DNA from: Cohnella nanjingensis | GTDB lineage: Bacteria > Bacillota > Bacilli > Paenibacillales > Paenibacillaceae | Reading direction: 5' to 3' | DNA: 64,000 bases | NCBI RefSeq assembly: GCF_014212125.1 | Contig: NZ_JACJVP010000024.1 | Location: 186,001 to 250,000, forward strand | In this document: one piece after another, positions 8,141 through 17,848 of the stretch | Layout: each line of letters starts with the position of its first letter | Numbering within the stretch: the first letter of the stretch is position 1 | Notes under the pieces: generated by a model | The model's database searches: none | What the model was told of the DNA's origin: nothing | What the model saw: the letters and a program-made list of their open reading frames with translations, nothing else | Made by a program: the position numbers and the translations under genes

Positions 8141-11100
8141 TCAGCCGTTCATAAATCCGACTGCCTTCAACAGGCGGCTCAGCATCACGGCCGCTTCCGC
8201 GCGGGTGACCGCTTGGGCCGGGGCAAAGGTGTTGTCGGTATGGCCCTGGACGATGCCCGCGGCTTGGGCAGCCATGACGGCTTCGCGCGCCCAGGCGCCG
8301 ATGAGAGCCTGATCCTTGAACGGCTGGGCGGACTGTCCCGCTGTCAGCGGCTTGCCTGCCAGCTTCGCGGCGCGGCCGATCAGGACCGCGATCTGCTCGC
8401 GGGTAATCGGCGCGTTCGGCTGGTAGGTGTCGTCGGTAAAGCCGTCGATCAATCCGGCCTGATGGGCGGCGCCGATGACATCCGCATACCAGGCTGTTGC
8501 GGTGACATCCGTAAATGCAGCCGGGGATGCCGGCGCCCGCAATGCCATGGCGCGCGACAGCAGGGCGGCGAATTCCGCTCTGGTGGTCGATGCGCGCGGC
8601 GAGAAGGCGGTAGCGGACGTCCCGTTCATGATGCCCTTGGTGGCAAGCAGCTCGATCTCCGGCTTTGCCCAGTAGGCGGTCAAGTCGGAGAAGGTCTTGG
8701 ATTTGGCTTGAACAAGCGCAAAAGTGCTGTTGCCCGGGCTGAAGATCACGGCTTGTCCCTGATTAAACGTAGCCGGAACGATGGTGACCGTGCCGTCCTT
8801 CTCGATGCGTACGGCCAACATGCGGCTGGGCTCGATGGTTCCCGTATAAGCGATCGTACGAGGGACATAGGCGCCGCCGAAGTCGCTCACCTCGACGCGC
8901 TTGCCGCTCTTCGCCGTCGCCATGACCGCGAAGGTGACGGGATCGCCGATCGGCGCGTAACCGGCTTGCTGCAGCGCGTTCTTCGCCGCGGGAGCTTCCG
9001 GATAGGCGGCTTGAACGAGACGGATCGAGACCGTCATGTCGCTAAGCGAAGTGCCCAGGTTGGCCGCGAGCTCGGCATATGGAATCGACGACAGCGGCAG
9101 ACGATATCCCGCGAAGCCGGAACCCACTTGCAGCACCGTGCCGGCCGGAGCTGCGGAGCCCGTCAGCGAAGAGGCGGGCAGCTGAAGCTCCAATGGCTTC
9201 GCTTGGTCGGGCTGCAGCGTCACCTGAAGGATCGGGTTGGCCAGTCCGGAGCCGGACAGGCGGGTCAGCGCATCCTTCAAGGCCTCGGCGGCGATCGTAG
9301 AGATCCGAACCGGCTGACCGTCCGCATCCTGTTGTTCCTTAGTTGCGATCGCTTTGGCAGTCAACGCTACGCCGCCCGGTATCTGTACGATAGTCCCCGC
9401 ATCAGGCGCAGGAGTTGGCGTAGCGGCAGGTGTCGGCTGCGGCGTAGACGGCTGTGATGGCGAAGTCGACGGCGATGGCGACGGTGACGGCGTTGGTGTC
9501 GGCGTCGGTGTCGACGATGGCGAAGGCGTCGGATCGCTAGCTGCTGCCCGAGTCGCCGTGACGTTGTAGTTCTTCGTAGTCGTGCCGTCCTGCGCGGTTA
9601 CGATCACCGTGATGGCGTTATCCCCTGCTTTTAGCGCCATGGACTTCGGTTGCCCGGAGGTGTAGCTGTCACCGTTTACGGTAACCGGGGACAACGAATC
9701 CGTAGCCGCAGCCTGGATCTCGAGCGTATCGACGTCATGTTCGACGTTAACCGTATAGTTCAACTGCGATGGCGAGAAGTCCGGGCTCAGCTTGCCTTGA
9801 CTGACGGACAGCCGGTCCAAGGTCGCGACATCGATCAGCTTGCCGGCCTTCATGTCGGCTACGACCAGGGCATAATCCTGCACGGCCTGATGCGCGTAGT
9901 CTTCGGCCGCATTCAGCATGAGCGTCGAGAGCGTGTCCCAATTCGGCGCCACGTCCGTCGCGAACGCGTCTTCGAAGCTCGATTGCAGGCCGCCTTCCGG
10001 CGCATCGTTGTCGGAACGGGCGTGGGCAAGGGCATAAGCGGTGCCGGCATCGGCGGCATACTCCCCGAGGTTGCCCGATCCCGTAAACGTACTATCGGTA
10101 TAATCGCCTTTGTAAGGAGAGATCTCCCGAATCAGATAAGTGCGATCGGAGCCGGTCAATACGCCCAAGTAGGGGTCGGTATCGATCGACAGCGCTTGAT
10201 AGGCCTGTTTGGACTTGTTGGCGTCCTGCCGCTGCTCCTTTACGTCCAGCAGGATGTCGTCCGCATCGGAGGAGGTAGGTCCTTCGATCAAGACGTTATA
10301 GCGAAGGACCCCCATGCTGCCGATGCCTTGATTGATGCGGCGGACGGTTTTCTTGACGGTGAAAAAGCGGTCGAAGTCGGCATCGTTCAGCGTCGAATCG
10401 GCTCGGATATTTTGCAGATAGCTGTTCCAATGGGAGGAGAGCTCCACAAGCTCGGCAGCCGTAGCCGCTTGATACTTGGTCGATCCCGCTTTGTTAATAT
10501 CGCTGTTCCACTTCGTGACTTGCGCGGTACGCGCGGCAGCCAGCGTGGGGCCCGCTTTGCTCGTGACCTTGTTCATCGCCGACTTCGTATAGGCGGACAA
10601 CCGATCGCTGGTCAGCTTGTACGCCGTCTCGTCGATGGCGCCGCTATGGATGCCGAGAACCGTATTCTTGTAGGCCTCCATAAACTGTTTAGCGGCCCAC
10701 CTGAAGTCCCCATCCGGCGCGTTCGCAAGGGCGGTGCCGGAGCTGTCGTACTTCGCCAGATAGATGCTCGTTGCAAAGCGAAGCAGATCGTCGTAGAAAT
10801 GGCCGACGCCCGAACTGTCCGGATCGTTCAGATCGAATACCGCTTCGCCTTTGCTGTCGTTGAAGAACCCGACATTCTGGATATGGGCGTCGCCTTGCAC
10901 ATAAGATTGAATGCCGTCGTAGGCTCGGAGCGCCTGCGGCAGCGGCAGCACGCCCGTCTGCAGATCGGCTTCATACAGGGCGTTCGTCCCCCGGAAGAAG
11001 GTGAAGACGTTGCCCGCCAAGCCGTCCGCGCCGTACTTGTAAGCCTTCGTGACCGGATCGTTGAAGAACCGATTGTCCTGGACGATCTGCTGCTCCACAT

Positions 11101-12664
11101 AAGCTTTGCGCGTTTGGCTGGCATCTACGGGCGCATGGGCTCTCAGAAGCGTGAAGCCGGCAATGACTTCGGAATCCGTCGCGCCGACCGCCTGAACGGC
11201 GGCTCCCTTGATGATCACGGTCAAGCCCAGATCGTTCAGAACGGGAGAATCGGCTCGACCGGCGATAGCGAACACGATCCGATTCGCGCCGGCATCGGCC
11301 GACGCTTGAAGGGCGAGCCCTGCCGGCAAGCCCGCGACCGTATAATCCGTTCCCGCTGTCAGCGGGTCGGCTTCGGATACGCTGCGGACGATGCTGGAAC
11401 CCGTCAATTGAACGGCAAAGACGGCCTGTGCCGGATCGATCTCCAACGCGTTCTTCATGGCTGCTTGGGTGGCACCTGGCACCGCAATGCCCGTCACCTG
11501 GGGATGCGCGGAAGCATGAATCAGCTGAATGCCGCCGATGGTGCCGGAATCGGGATACGCGTTCGCCGGCGACAGCGCGGCGCCTTTGACGACCGCCTGA
11601 AGCGCGGCGTCCGCCGTTACCGGCGATTCGGCCGTCCCGCCGACCGCGAAGGTGATCGACTTGCCGTCGTCCGCGCCCGTTGCGGTCGCGTTCAGACCTG
11701 CAGGCAGGCCGCTGAGGACGTAGTCGGCGCCTGACGTTAACTCGCCCGTACGCACATGGCCGACGGACAGGTTGATCTTGAACGATTGTCCAGGGCTGAC
11801 TCCCGTATCCGAGGCCATGATCACCGTGTTCGCGCCCGCATCGGCAGCGCCCTGAATCGCGGGCTCGCGCATGGTGCTGTTGCGCGCGACGAACACGCTC
11901 TTGACCTGTACGAAGTCATTCATGTTGTCATCCGTATCGTAGCCGTTCCCGTTTCCGGGCACGAAGGTATCGGTGGCGCCTACGACCGCTCCGCCGGCGT
12001 CCACCCCTTTGCGGACAAGACCTTTCTGATAAGAGCCGTCGGGCGCTACGCCGGTCCCTTCATAGGCGTTGGCGGCATTGCTCGCGCCGTAGCCGACGAA
12101 GTCGATGGCCGCCGGCTTTTGAGCCGTCAGCTTGCCCGTCGTCTGAACCAGCGCGATTTTGCCGCCGTCCTTGTTGAGATGGGGAAAGCCGGCCGGCGCG
12201 ACCGCATCGGCGAAGCTGTCCGTCAGCGCTTTGACGAATTTGGTCGGATCCGCGGCTTCCGCGGCTTTTTTGGTTCCCAGCTTGACCAGATAGAAGCCGT
12301 GCGCTTTGATCGTGCTCTTGGACGGATCCGTCCCGAGCGGCGCTACATTCCAATCCGTACCGTCCGCCGAATCGTACACGGCGTACTGTACCGACCAATT
12401 CGTCAGAGTGACATCCGCGTCCGTCGGATTGTACAGCTCGACATAGTCATGGGAGTAGATGGACGGACCTTTGCTGAAGTTGTCCGTTCCTCCCGCATAG
12501 ATCTGGCTGATGACGATATGATCGGCATTCTGGGCGCCGGTTGCCGCAGCCGCCGCCTTTGTGCCCGTGCCGGGCAGCAGTTCGCCGAGCAGCGGGTTGA
12601 GCACGAGCAGGACGCCTAGAACGGCCGCGATGGCTTGTCTTCTCCATGTTCTTTTTCTTAACAA
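8141..12664 (-). CDS. S-layer-anchored multidomain protein with LTD, DUF2252 and SLH domains
   Basis: A 1507-residue exported protein. Residues 1-40 are a signal peptide ending in an Ala run. About 45-260 form a lamin-tail domain (VISQIYAGGTDN ... DYVELYNPTDADVTL). About 265-510 hold two related beta-sandwich repeats containing LPAGL. About 520-940 match DUF2252: FTFFRGTNALYEADL near 555, GDAHIQNVGFF near 595 and FDLND near 611. About 955-1036 is a cadherin-like beta-sandwich (SPDFSPSQLNYTV), then a Pro/Thr/Ser linker, a 220-residue beta region, and three SLH repeats (1325-1505) for binding pyruvylated secondary cell-wall polymer. DUF2252 proteins are normally cytoplasmic with a kinase-like core of unknown role, so this architecture is unusual. 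Confidence 0.85.
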   Translation of the reverse strand: MLRKRTWRRQAIAAVLGVLLVLNPLLGELLPGTGTKAAAAATGAQNADHIVISQIYAGGTDNFSKGPSIYSHDYVELYNPTDADVTLTNWSVQYAVYDSADGTDWNVAPLGTDPSKSTIKAHGFYLVKLGTKKAAEAADPTKFVKALTDSFADAVAPAGFPHLNKDGGKIALVQTTGKLTAQKPAAIDFVGYGASNAANAYEGTGVAPDGSYQKGLVRKGVDAGGAVVGATDTFVPGNGNGYDTDDNMNDFVQVKSVFVARNSTMREPAIQGAADAGANTVIMASDTGVSPGQSFKINLSVGHVRTGELTSGADYVLSGLPAGLNATATGADDGKSITFAVGGTAESPVTADAALQAVVKGAALSPANAYPDSGTIGGIQLIHASAHPQVTGIAVPGATQAAMKNALEIDPAQAVFAVQLTGSSIVRSVSEADPLTAGTDYTVAGLPAGLALQASADAGANRIVFAIAGRADSPVLNDLGLTVIIKGAAVQAVGATDSEVIAGFTLLRAHAPVDASQTRKAYVEQQIVQDNRFFNDPVTKAYKYGADGLAGNVFTFFRGTNALYEADLQTGVLPLPQALRAYDGIQSYVQGDAHIQNVGFFNDSKGEAVFDLNDPDSSGVGHFYDDLLRFATSIYLAKYDSSGTALANAPDGDFRWAAKQFMEAYKNTVLGIHSGAIDETAYKLTSDRLSAYTKSAMNKVTSKAGPTLAAARTAQVTKWNSDINKAGSTKYQAATAAELVELSSHWNSYLQNIRADSTLNDADFDRFFTVKKTVRRINQGIGSMGVLRYNVLIEGPTSSDADDILLDVKEQRQDANKSKQAYQALSIDTDPYLGVLTGSDRTYLIREISPYKGDYTDSTFTGSGNLGEYAADAGTAYALAHARSDNDAPEGGLQSSFEDAFATDVAPNWDTLSTLMLNAAEDYAHQAVQDYALVVADMKAGKLIDVATLDRLSVSQGKLSPDFSPSQLNYTVNVEHDVDTLEIQAAATDSLSPVTVNGDSYTSGQPKSMALKAGDNAITVIVTAQDGTTTKNYNVTATRAAASDPTPSPSSTPTPTPTPSPSPSPSTSPSQPSTPQPTPAATPTPAPDAGTIVQIPGGVALTAKAIATKEQQDADGQPVRISTIAAEALKDALTRLSGSGLANPILQVTLQPDQAKPLELQLPASSLTGSAAPAGTVLQVGSGFAGYRLPLSSIPYAELAANLGTSLSDMTVSIRLVQAAYPEAPAAKNALQQAGYAPIGDPVTFAVMATAKSGKRVEVSDFGGAYVPRTIAYTGTIEPSRMLAVRIEKDGTVTIVPATFNQGQAVIFSPGNSTFALVQAKSKTFSDLTAYWAKPEIELLATKGIMNGTSATAFSPRASTTRAEFAALLSRAMALRAPASPAAFTDVTATAWYADVIGAAHQAGLIDGFTDDTYQPNAPITREQIAVLIGRAAKLAGKPLTAGQSAQPFKDQALIGAWAREAVMAAQAAGIVQGHTDNTFAPAQAVTRAEAAVMLSRLLKAVGFMNG

Positions 12665-12833
12665 GATAAGAGCCCCCTTAGGTATGTACGAAAGTCGAAC
12701 GATGCCGTCTTCCTTGCCATTATATTAGCGGAGTGTCACGGCACCGTTAGCGGAATGTAAGAGGGGGGTTAACGGACGGATAAATCAGGAAGGAAGCCGT
12801 CATCTGAAGCCGGGATTCGGCGGCAGGCCCGGC

Positions 12834-13895
12834 TTATGCCGGATCGATCGGAGGCTTGGCCGCGATGTCCGGGTTGGCGGACATGATCGCTTCGGCCTTC
12901 TCCCAGAGCCGGGGCAGGAATCGCATCACGTCGTCGGCCCGCCGGAGCAGGTCGTCGTTAGAGGCGATGCAGAGGTCGGCGATGACGGCTTCAAAGGCCG
13001 GAACGTGCGCCTGCCGTACGGCAGGCGGTGCGTCCGCGCTGAGAATCTGATGGCAGCGCGCGAAGGTGGCGACGATCCAGAACATCGCTTCGCGATGGCA
13101 GCCGGACCGGATGAGCTCGCGGCTGCCGTCGATCGCGATCGGACGGGCTGCCGCTGTGATGTCCGTCCTGAAGAAGAACGGGGTCTTCGCCACGGCAGCG
13201 GCTGCGTCGAACGTACGCGCAAGCTCATCGAGATGCCGCTGGACGCGTGGGGCCGTCAGACGCGCGCAGCCTAGCAGCTGCAGCAGATCTTCATAGAACT
13301 CGGCGTGTCCGTATTCGCGAAGGACGTCGCGCGCCGCCAGATAGCGGCGCCGCACGGTCGGGTTGCGAAGCGCGGCCACGAGCAGCACGTGCGTCGTCAC
13401 GCCCGTCGGGAACAACCAAGCGGTCACCTTGTCGTGCAGCGGGGCTGCGGTATCGATCGCCCGCAGCCCGTCTTCGATCCGCTGCCGCGCGTTCTCGCAT
13501 CGGCGGCGCACCCAAGGCAGCTCGGCGAACCGGCGAGATACTTCGGCTTGAAGCTTTCCCAGATGGCCGGTTGGGTCGGCGATGATCGTGTTCATGCGGA
13601 AGCTGCCCGCTAGATGATAGGAGGCGAGAACTTCCTCCATAGAGGCGAGCTGGTTCCATGACAGGTACGTGATCTCTAGCAAAGCGCCGCGGTAGACGAA
13701 CTTCCCAAGCTTCTTCGGGGGTTCGTCTCCTTCGGTGACGACCACGACATCGATGTCGGAGGTCGCCGCCAACGGGACGTCATGAGGCAATCCGACGATC
13801 GAGCCGCTGAAGTAAGCCCCCTTGAATCCGGCTTCTATGCCGGCATGCGTCAAGACCCACTCGGAAGCCGTTGCCCGCGCAAGACCGACGTTCAT
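12834..13895 (-). CDS. Nucleotidyltransferase-like protein
   Basis: A 353-residue protein. The segment FSGSIVGLPHDVPLAATSDIDVVVV has the GS-x-G ... SDIDVV pattern of the polymerase-beta nucleotidyltransferase fold, like aminoglycoside-type transferases. The rest is alpha-helical and Arg-rich without a recognised partner domain. I chose the ATG at 13895 because AAAGGAGG lies 9 nt upstream; a longer frame extends to 14087 but has no ribosome binding site and would run into the divergent ROK promoter. Substrate unknown; the presence of several non-consensus residues after SDID leaves activity uncertain. Confidence 0.6.
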   Translation of the reverse strand: MNVGLARATASEWVLTHAGIEAGFKGAYFSGSIVGLPHDVPLAATSDIDVVVVTEGDEPPKKLGKFVYRGALLEITYLSWNQLASMEEVLASYHLAGSFRMNTIIADPTGHLGKLQAEVSRRFAELPWVRRRCENARQRIEDGLRAIDTAAPLHDKVTAWLFPTGVTTHVLLVAALRNPTVRRRYLAARDVLREYGHAEFYEDLLQLLGCARLTAPRVQRHLDELARTFDAAAAVAKTPFFFRTDITAAARPIAIDGSRELIRSGCHREAMFWIVATFARCHQILSADAPPAVRQAHVPAFEAVIADLCIASNDDLLRRADDVMRFLPRLWEKAEAIMSANPDIAAKPPIDPA

Positions 13896-14084
13896 ATGTA
13901 CCAGCCTCCTTTGTGATCCGATCATTGGGCGTGCTCCTATTATAAGCGTTAGATGGCGCCCGATCATCACCGCTGTCCGACCCGCACGGCGCGGAGGAAC
14001 CGATTCCGAGTCGCGATTCCGCATGGCTGGACGCAAAATCCGCTTTTCAATTGGCGAAATAGCTGATATCATTCTTCGTAATTG

Positions 14085-14110
14085 CACTTATTAAATATCT
14101 TAAATAAGTG
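14085..14110 (+). promoter_or_regulatory. Inverted repeat before the ROK regulator, probable autoregulatory operator
   Basis: Arms CACTTATT (14085-14092) and AATAAGTG (14103-14110) with a 10-bp AT-rich centre that is itself partly symmetric (TTAAATATCTTAA). It overlaps the leader of the ROK gene, where NagC/XylR-type repressors commonly bind. The assignment to this regulator is inferred from position. Confidence 0.5.
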
Positions 14111-14121
14111 TGGACGAGGGG

Positions 14122-15162
14122 ATGAGCATCGTGAACGAGCTGCCTGCAACGCCGAGAGATATGAGCAGGGTGATCCTGGGCGGGATCCGGGCCACGCTGC
14201 TGTCGCAAGGAAGCGCGACGAAGGCGGAGCTGAGCCGCCGGCTGCAGATCAGCTTTCCGACCGTGAGCAAGTTCCTGGCTCAGATGGAGCGGGATGGGGA
14301 GCTGATCGCGGTCGGCATGGACGACTCCAGCGGCGGCAGGAGAGCGAAGAGATACGCCTACAACCCCGAACACGTCCTCGGCCTGGCGGTCTTCCTGGAG
14401 AGGACGGAGACGCATTACGCGGTCTTCAACGGCTTGGGCGAAGTGAAGGAACAGGGCCAAGCGCCGAGCTTCCTCTTGGACGGCGTCCAGCGCTTCGCCG
14501 AGCACGTGGAGGAGATCGCCGCCCGCTATCCGAAGATCCGCGCATTGGCCATCGGGGTGCCCGGCTCGGTCAACCAAGGCCGGATCATTCATATCCCCGA
14601 CTACGAGGCGTTCCGCGACTTCGATCTGAAGGGATACTTCGAAGACCGGCTCGCCATTCCGGTCGTCGTCGAGAACGATATGAACGCGGCCGTCCTCGGC
14701 TATCACGCCCGGAAGAGCGACCGGGACAATCCCTCCCTGGTCTACTTGTACTTCGGCCAGAACGGCCCGGGCGCCGGGATCCTGATCAACGGGAACATCG
14801 TGCGGGGCAGCACGTTCTTCTCGGGGGAAGTGTCGTTCGTCCCGCAGTACGACGACCGCAGCTTCGGGGATGCGTTGAACCAGGGCGGCGTATCGGAGAA
14901 AGGGCGGCTGGGCGGCGAGGAGATCGATGCCGTGAGCCGGCTGGTCGCATCGTTTGCGGCGATCCTGAATCCGCACGCGGTCATCTTCAACCGGGACGAG
15001 GTGAGCGACGACGTCATCGACCGGATCGCTTCGAGGAGCGCGGCCTATATTCCTGAGGCGCATCTGCCGGCGCTCGACGCGAGCGATTGGCGACAGGACT
15101 ACTTATTCGGCTTGCAGCATCTCGGACGGAGTCTCATGATCTCCGCGCCGTACAGAGCTTAA
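14122..15162 (+). CDS. ROK-family transcriptional repressor
   Basis: About 346 residues: an N-terminal winged helix-turn-helix (residues 15-70, TKAELSRRLQISFPTVSKFL) joined to a ROK sugar-kinase-like domain with LAIGVPGSVNQG and VENDMNAAVLGYHA. The usual ROK zinc-binding cluster (CxCGxxGC) is not visible, so the fold may be degenerate. These proteins sense sugars or sugar phosphates. Start choice is uncertain: GAGGGG lies directly before the ATG at 14122 and 9 nt before a GTG at 14131; a GTG at 14110 is also in frame. The MFS transporter 24 bp downstream is the likely target. Confidence 0.85.
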   Translation: MSIVNELPATPRDMSRVILGGIRATLLSQGSATKAELSRRLQISFPTVSKFLAQMERDGELIAVGMDDSSGGRRAKRYAYNPEHVLGLAVFLERTETHYAVFNGLGEVKEQGQAPSFLLDGVQRFAEHVEEIAARYPKIRALAIGVPGSVNQGRIIHIPDYEAFRDFDLKGYFEDRLAIPVVVENDMNAAVLGYHARKSDRDNPSLVYLYFGQNGPGAGILINGNIVRGSTFFSGEVSFVPQYDDRSFGDALNQGGVSEKGRLGGEEIDAVSRLVASFAAILNPHAVIFNRDEVSDDVIDRIASRSAAYIPEAHLPALDASDWRQDYLFGLQHLGRSLMISAPYRA

Positions 15163-15186
15163 GCATCAGAGGAACAGGAGGCCCTT

Positions 15187-16413
15187 ATGGCTACCTTCTT
15201 TTTGTTGATTATCTACTTGGCCTTCATCAGCTTGGGGCTGCCGGATTCGCTGCTCGGGTCGGCGTGGCCCGTGATGCAGCCGGACTTTCATGCGCCGCTC
15301 GAGACGGCCGGCATGCTGTATATGGTCATCGCAGCCGGCACCATTGTGTCCAGCCTAGCAAGCGGCGCCGTATTGAACCGGTTCGGCACCGGCAAGGTCA
15401 CGCTCGTCAGCTGCATCATGACGGCCGGCGCGCTGCTGGGCTTCTCCTTCGCGCCGTCGCTGGGCTGGCTCGTCGTCTGCGCCATTCCGCTCGGACTGGG
15501 CGCCGGTTCCGTCGACGCCGGATTGAACAACTACGTCGCCGCGCATTACAAAGCGCACCACATGAGCTGGCTCCACTGCTTCTGGGGCGTCGGCGCGACG
15601 GCGGGGCCCTTGATCATGGCGCAGTTCATCTCGGGGCGGAGCGCCTGGAGAGAGGGCTACATGACGGTAGCCTGCATCCAGTTCGCGCTGGTGATCATCC
15701 TCTTCTTCGCGCTGCCGCTCTGGGATCGTGTCGCCAGGGCCCACGGCGCCGCTGCGGGCGAGGCGCAGGCGGAGTCCGGCGGCCGCGCGGAGGACGGGAC
15801 GGCGCAGCCGACCAAGCCCTTGCGGATCAAGGGCGTGAAGCTGGCGCTGGGCGCCTTCCTGTTCTACTCCGGCGTCGAGGCGACGCTGGGCCTGTGGGGC
15901 AGCAGCTTCCTGGTCGATCAGAAGGGGTTGTCCCCGGCGGTCGCCGCGCAATGGGTGTCCCTCTACTATGCGGGCATCACCGTCGGCCGGTTCATGACGG
16001 GATTCATTACGTTCAAAGCGAGCAACCGCATGCTCATCCGAGGCGGGCAGATCACCGCGCTGGCCGGCGCGGCGCTGCTGCTCCTGCCCTTGCCGTCCGG
16101 GTTCGCGCTGGCGGGCTTCATGACCGTCGGCCTGGGATTGGCGCCGATCTTCCCGTGCATGCTGCATGAGACGCCCGTACGTTTCGGGAAGAAGCACGCC
16201 CAGTCCATCATGGGCTACCAGATGGCGCTCGCCTACACGGGCAGCACGTGCCTGCCGCCGCTGCTCGGCTACGCCGCTTCCCATTCGACCGTCGGCATCT
16301 TCCCGTTCTTCGTCGTCCTCTCCGCCGCGGCGATGTGGCTGCTGTCGGAGCGCTTGAACGCCTTCTTGCAGGGCGCGGCGGCTCCCCGGGAACCGGGCGC
16401 GATCGAGGGGTAA
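15187..16413 (+). CDS. MFS transporter, probable sugar permease
   Basis: A 408-residue major facilitator superfamily protein with about 12 hydrophobic segments and a charged central loop (residues 185-215). GLPDSLLGSAWPVMQPDFHAP at the N-terminus is typical of the FucP/YfkF-like branch that moves sugars or small metabolites by ion coupling. It is preceded by AGGAGG and lies 24 bp after the ROK repressor gene, which suggests a two-gene operon controlled by the sugar that the repressor senses. The substrate is not known. Confidence 0.88.
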   Translation: MATFFLLIIYLAFISLGLPDSLLGSAWPVMQPDFHAPLETAGMLYMVIAAGTIVSSLASGAVLNRFGTGKVTLVSCIMTAGALLGFSFAPSLGWLVVCAIPLGLGAGSVDAGLNNYVAAHYKAHHMSWLHCFWGVGATAGPLIMAQFISGRSAWREGYMTVACIQFALVIILFFALPLWDRVARAHGAAAGEAQAESGGRAEDGTAQPTKPLRIKGVKLALGAFLFYSGVEATLGLWGSSFLVDQKGLSPAVAAQWVSLYYAGITVGRFMTGFITFKASNRMLIRGGQITALAGAALLLLPLPSGFALAGFMTVGLGLAPIFPCMLHETPVRFGKKHAQSIMGYQMALAYTGSTCLPPLLGYAASHSTVGIFPFFVVLSAAAMWLLSERLNAFLQGAAAPREPGAIEG

Positions 16414-16555
16414 GAGGCCCGGCGTGCAGGAGCCGCGGGAGGCCGAGAATCTCATGCCGCGGAACGTCCGGTTGGCAGAAGGGGCGCAATTTTGGTAGTC
16501 TGGAGAAAAAAGGGCATGCCTTCGGCGACATCCCCTAACCGAGAGGATCGGCGGA

Positions 16556-17263
16556 ATGGAAAAAAAGCTGCTGTACATTCACATCAAGGAAGAGATCGAG
16601 CGTAGAATCAACGCGGGAGAGATCAAGCCGGGAGAGAAGCTGCCTTCCGAGCCCGAGCTGGCCAAGGCGTTCGAGGTCAGCCGTCCCACCCTGAGAGAAT
16701 CCCTCAAGATGCTGCAAAGGGAAGGGACGCTGATCAGCAAGAACGGCGTCGGCACCTATGTGAACGAACGGCCCTCTTCCATTCTCAATCCTTTGAACAA
16801 GCTACGCAGCCTCGGCGAGATGATCAAGAGCGTAGGCTACCAGGAGAGCGAGACGGACGTGAAGATCTACACGCGCGAGGCGGAGCCCGAATGGCTGGAG
16901 AAGCTCGGCACGGCCGATCCGGTCGTCGTGCTGGAGCGCATCCGGACCGCGGACGATCAGAAGGTAGCGTTCTACTACAATATTTTCCCCCGGGAGATCG
17001 CCGCCGATCATTTCGAGGCCGGTTTCTCAGGCGCCATCTTCGACTTCCTCCGGAGCGCGCTGGGCATCCGCATCGCTTACGCGATGACCGAGATCTGCGC
17101 GGTCGGCAGCACAGGCGAGCGGGACCGCAAAGCGGCCGAAGTGCTCGGCGGCGAGCTGCTCCTGCTGAAGCAGCTGCACTTCGACGCGGACGACCGCCCC
17201 GTGTTCTACTCGCTGGACTACCTCAAGAGCAGCGCCTTCAAGCTGTTCGTCAAACGCGACTGA
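16556..17263 (+). CDS. GntR-family regulator with UTRA ligand domain (HutC/PhnF type)
   Basis: A 235-residue regulator. Residues 1-70 are a GntR winged helix (IKPGEKLPSEPELAKAFEVSRPTLRESLKML). About 95-230 form a UTRA effector domain (LERIRTADDQKVAFYYNIFP, then FYSLDYLKSSAFKL). UTRA regulators bind small molecules such as sugar phosphates, histidine derivatives or phosphonates, and they bind short palindromes of the form GT-N-TA-N-AC or similar. The palindrome TGTCWGACA upstream of the transporter operon (18125) and of the secreted-protein gene (24874-24905) is the best candidate operator. A terminator with nine Ts follows. Confidence 0.88.
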   Translation: MEKKLLYIHIKEEIERRINAGEIKPGEKLPSEPELAKAFEVSRPTLRESLKMLQREGTLISKNGVGTYVNERPSSILNPLNKLRSLGEMIKSVGYQESETDVKIYTREAEPEWLEKLGTADPVVVLERIRTADDQKVAFYYNIFPREIAADHFEAGFSGAIFDFLRSALGIRIAYAMTEICAVGSTGERDRKAAEVLGGELLLLKQLHFDADDRPVFYSLDYLKSSAFKLFVKRD

Positions 17264-17343
17264 CCGTCGTTCATACGGCTCCGCCCGGCACTCCCGGACG
17301 CTTTCGGCCACCCGGCTGATCGTCTGCTTCAGTTTATCCGTAC

Positions 17344-17379
17344 CCGCATCGCCCCCCGTCGGCGATGCGGTTTTTTTTT
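17344..17379 (+). terminator. Rho-independent terminator after the GntR gene
   Basis: CCGCATCGCC (17344-17353) pairs with GGCGATGCGG (17361-17370), followed by nine Ts. Textbook form. Confidence 0.92.
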
Positions 17380-17634
17380 CTCCGCTCCATACGTGCCGCC
17401 CTCCTCCGTGCGTCTATTCCTATCCGTATAACCTCCGATAAACGCGTGTCGCCCTCTTCGGAAGACGGCAAAGCCGTTTTGACTTGGTCGTACACCAGAA
17501 TGTATGAAGCGATACGTCGATCCATCACGTATGACCTCCGATCAAAACGTATCGCCGTCTGAGAGGACGCTTAAGCCGCGTTTTTACTGGTGGGAGCGGC
17601 TTCACGTCGGCCGTACTTGGGTCGGGAAAACAAT

Positions 17635-17736
17635 AACTTGCAAACATACAACTTTTTTTGCCTGTTTTGGCGTAAAAAAGGAGAAAACTTGCAAGCATAC
17701 AACTTATTTGAGCCAAAATCACCGAACGAGCGAAAA
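17635..17736. repeat. Tandem pair, 51-bp unit
   Basis: Two copies beginning AACTTGCAAACATACAACTT (17635) and AACTTGCAAGCATACAACTT (17686), exactly 51 bp apart. The 20-bp heads are conserved with one difference and the 31-bp tails are diverged. Confidence 0.8.
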
Positions 17737-17746
17737 TGGGCTGAAT

Positions 17747-17848
17747 AAGTGGTACTTTTGCAACTTATTCTTGTTTGGACGACGTAAGCGGCGAGAAAAG
17801 TGGTACTTTTACAACTTTTTCATTCTAGTGGCTGCTGCAGGCCGTTTT
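17747..17848. repeat. Second tandem pair, 51-bp unit
   Basis: Two copies beginning AAGTGGTACTTTTGCAACTT (17747) and AAGTGGTACTTTTACAACTT (17798), exactly 51 bp apart. The head differs from the preceding pair, but the head-plus-tail layout is the same. Confidence 0.8.

Noticed and set aside
9650-11734. A 694-codon plus-strand open frame opposite the large S-layer protein gene
   Set aside because: It is antisense to a protein with clear domains, is Arg/Gly-rich in the manner of high-GC shadow frames, and has no recognisable domain.
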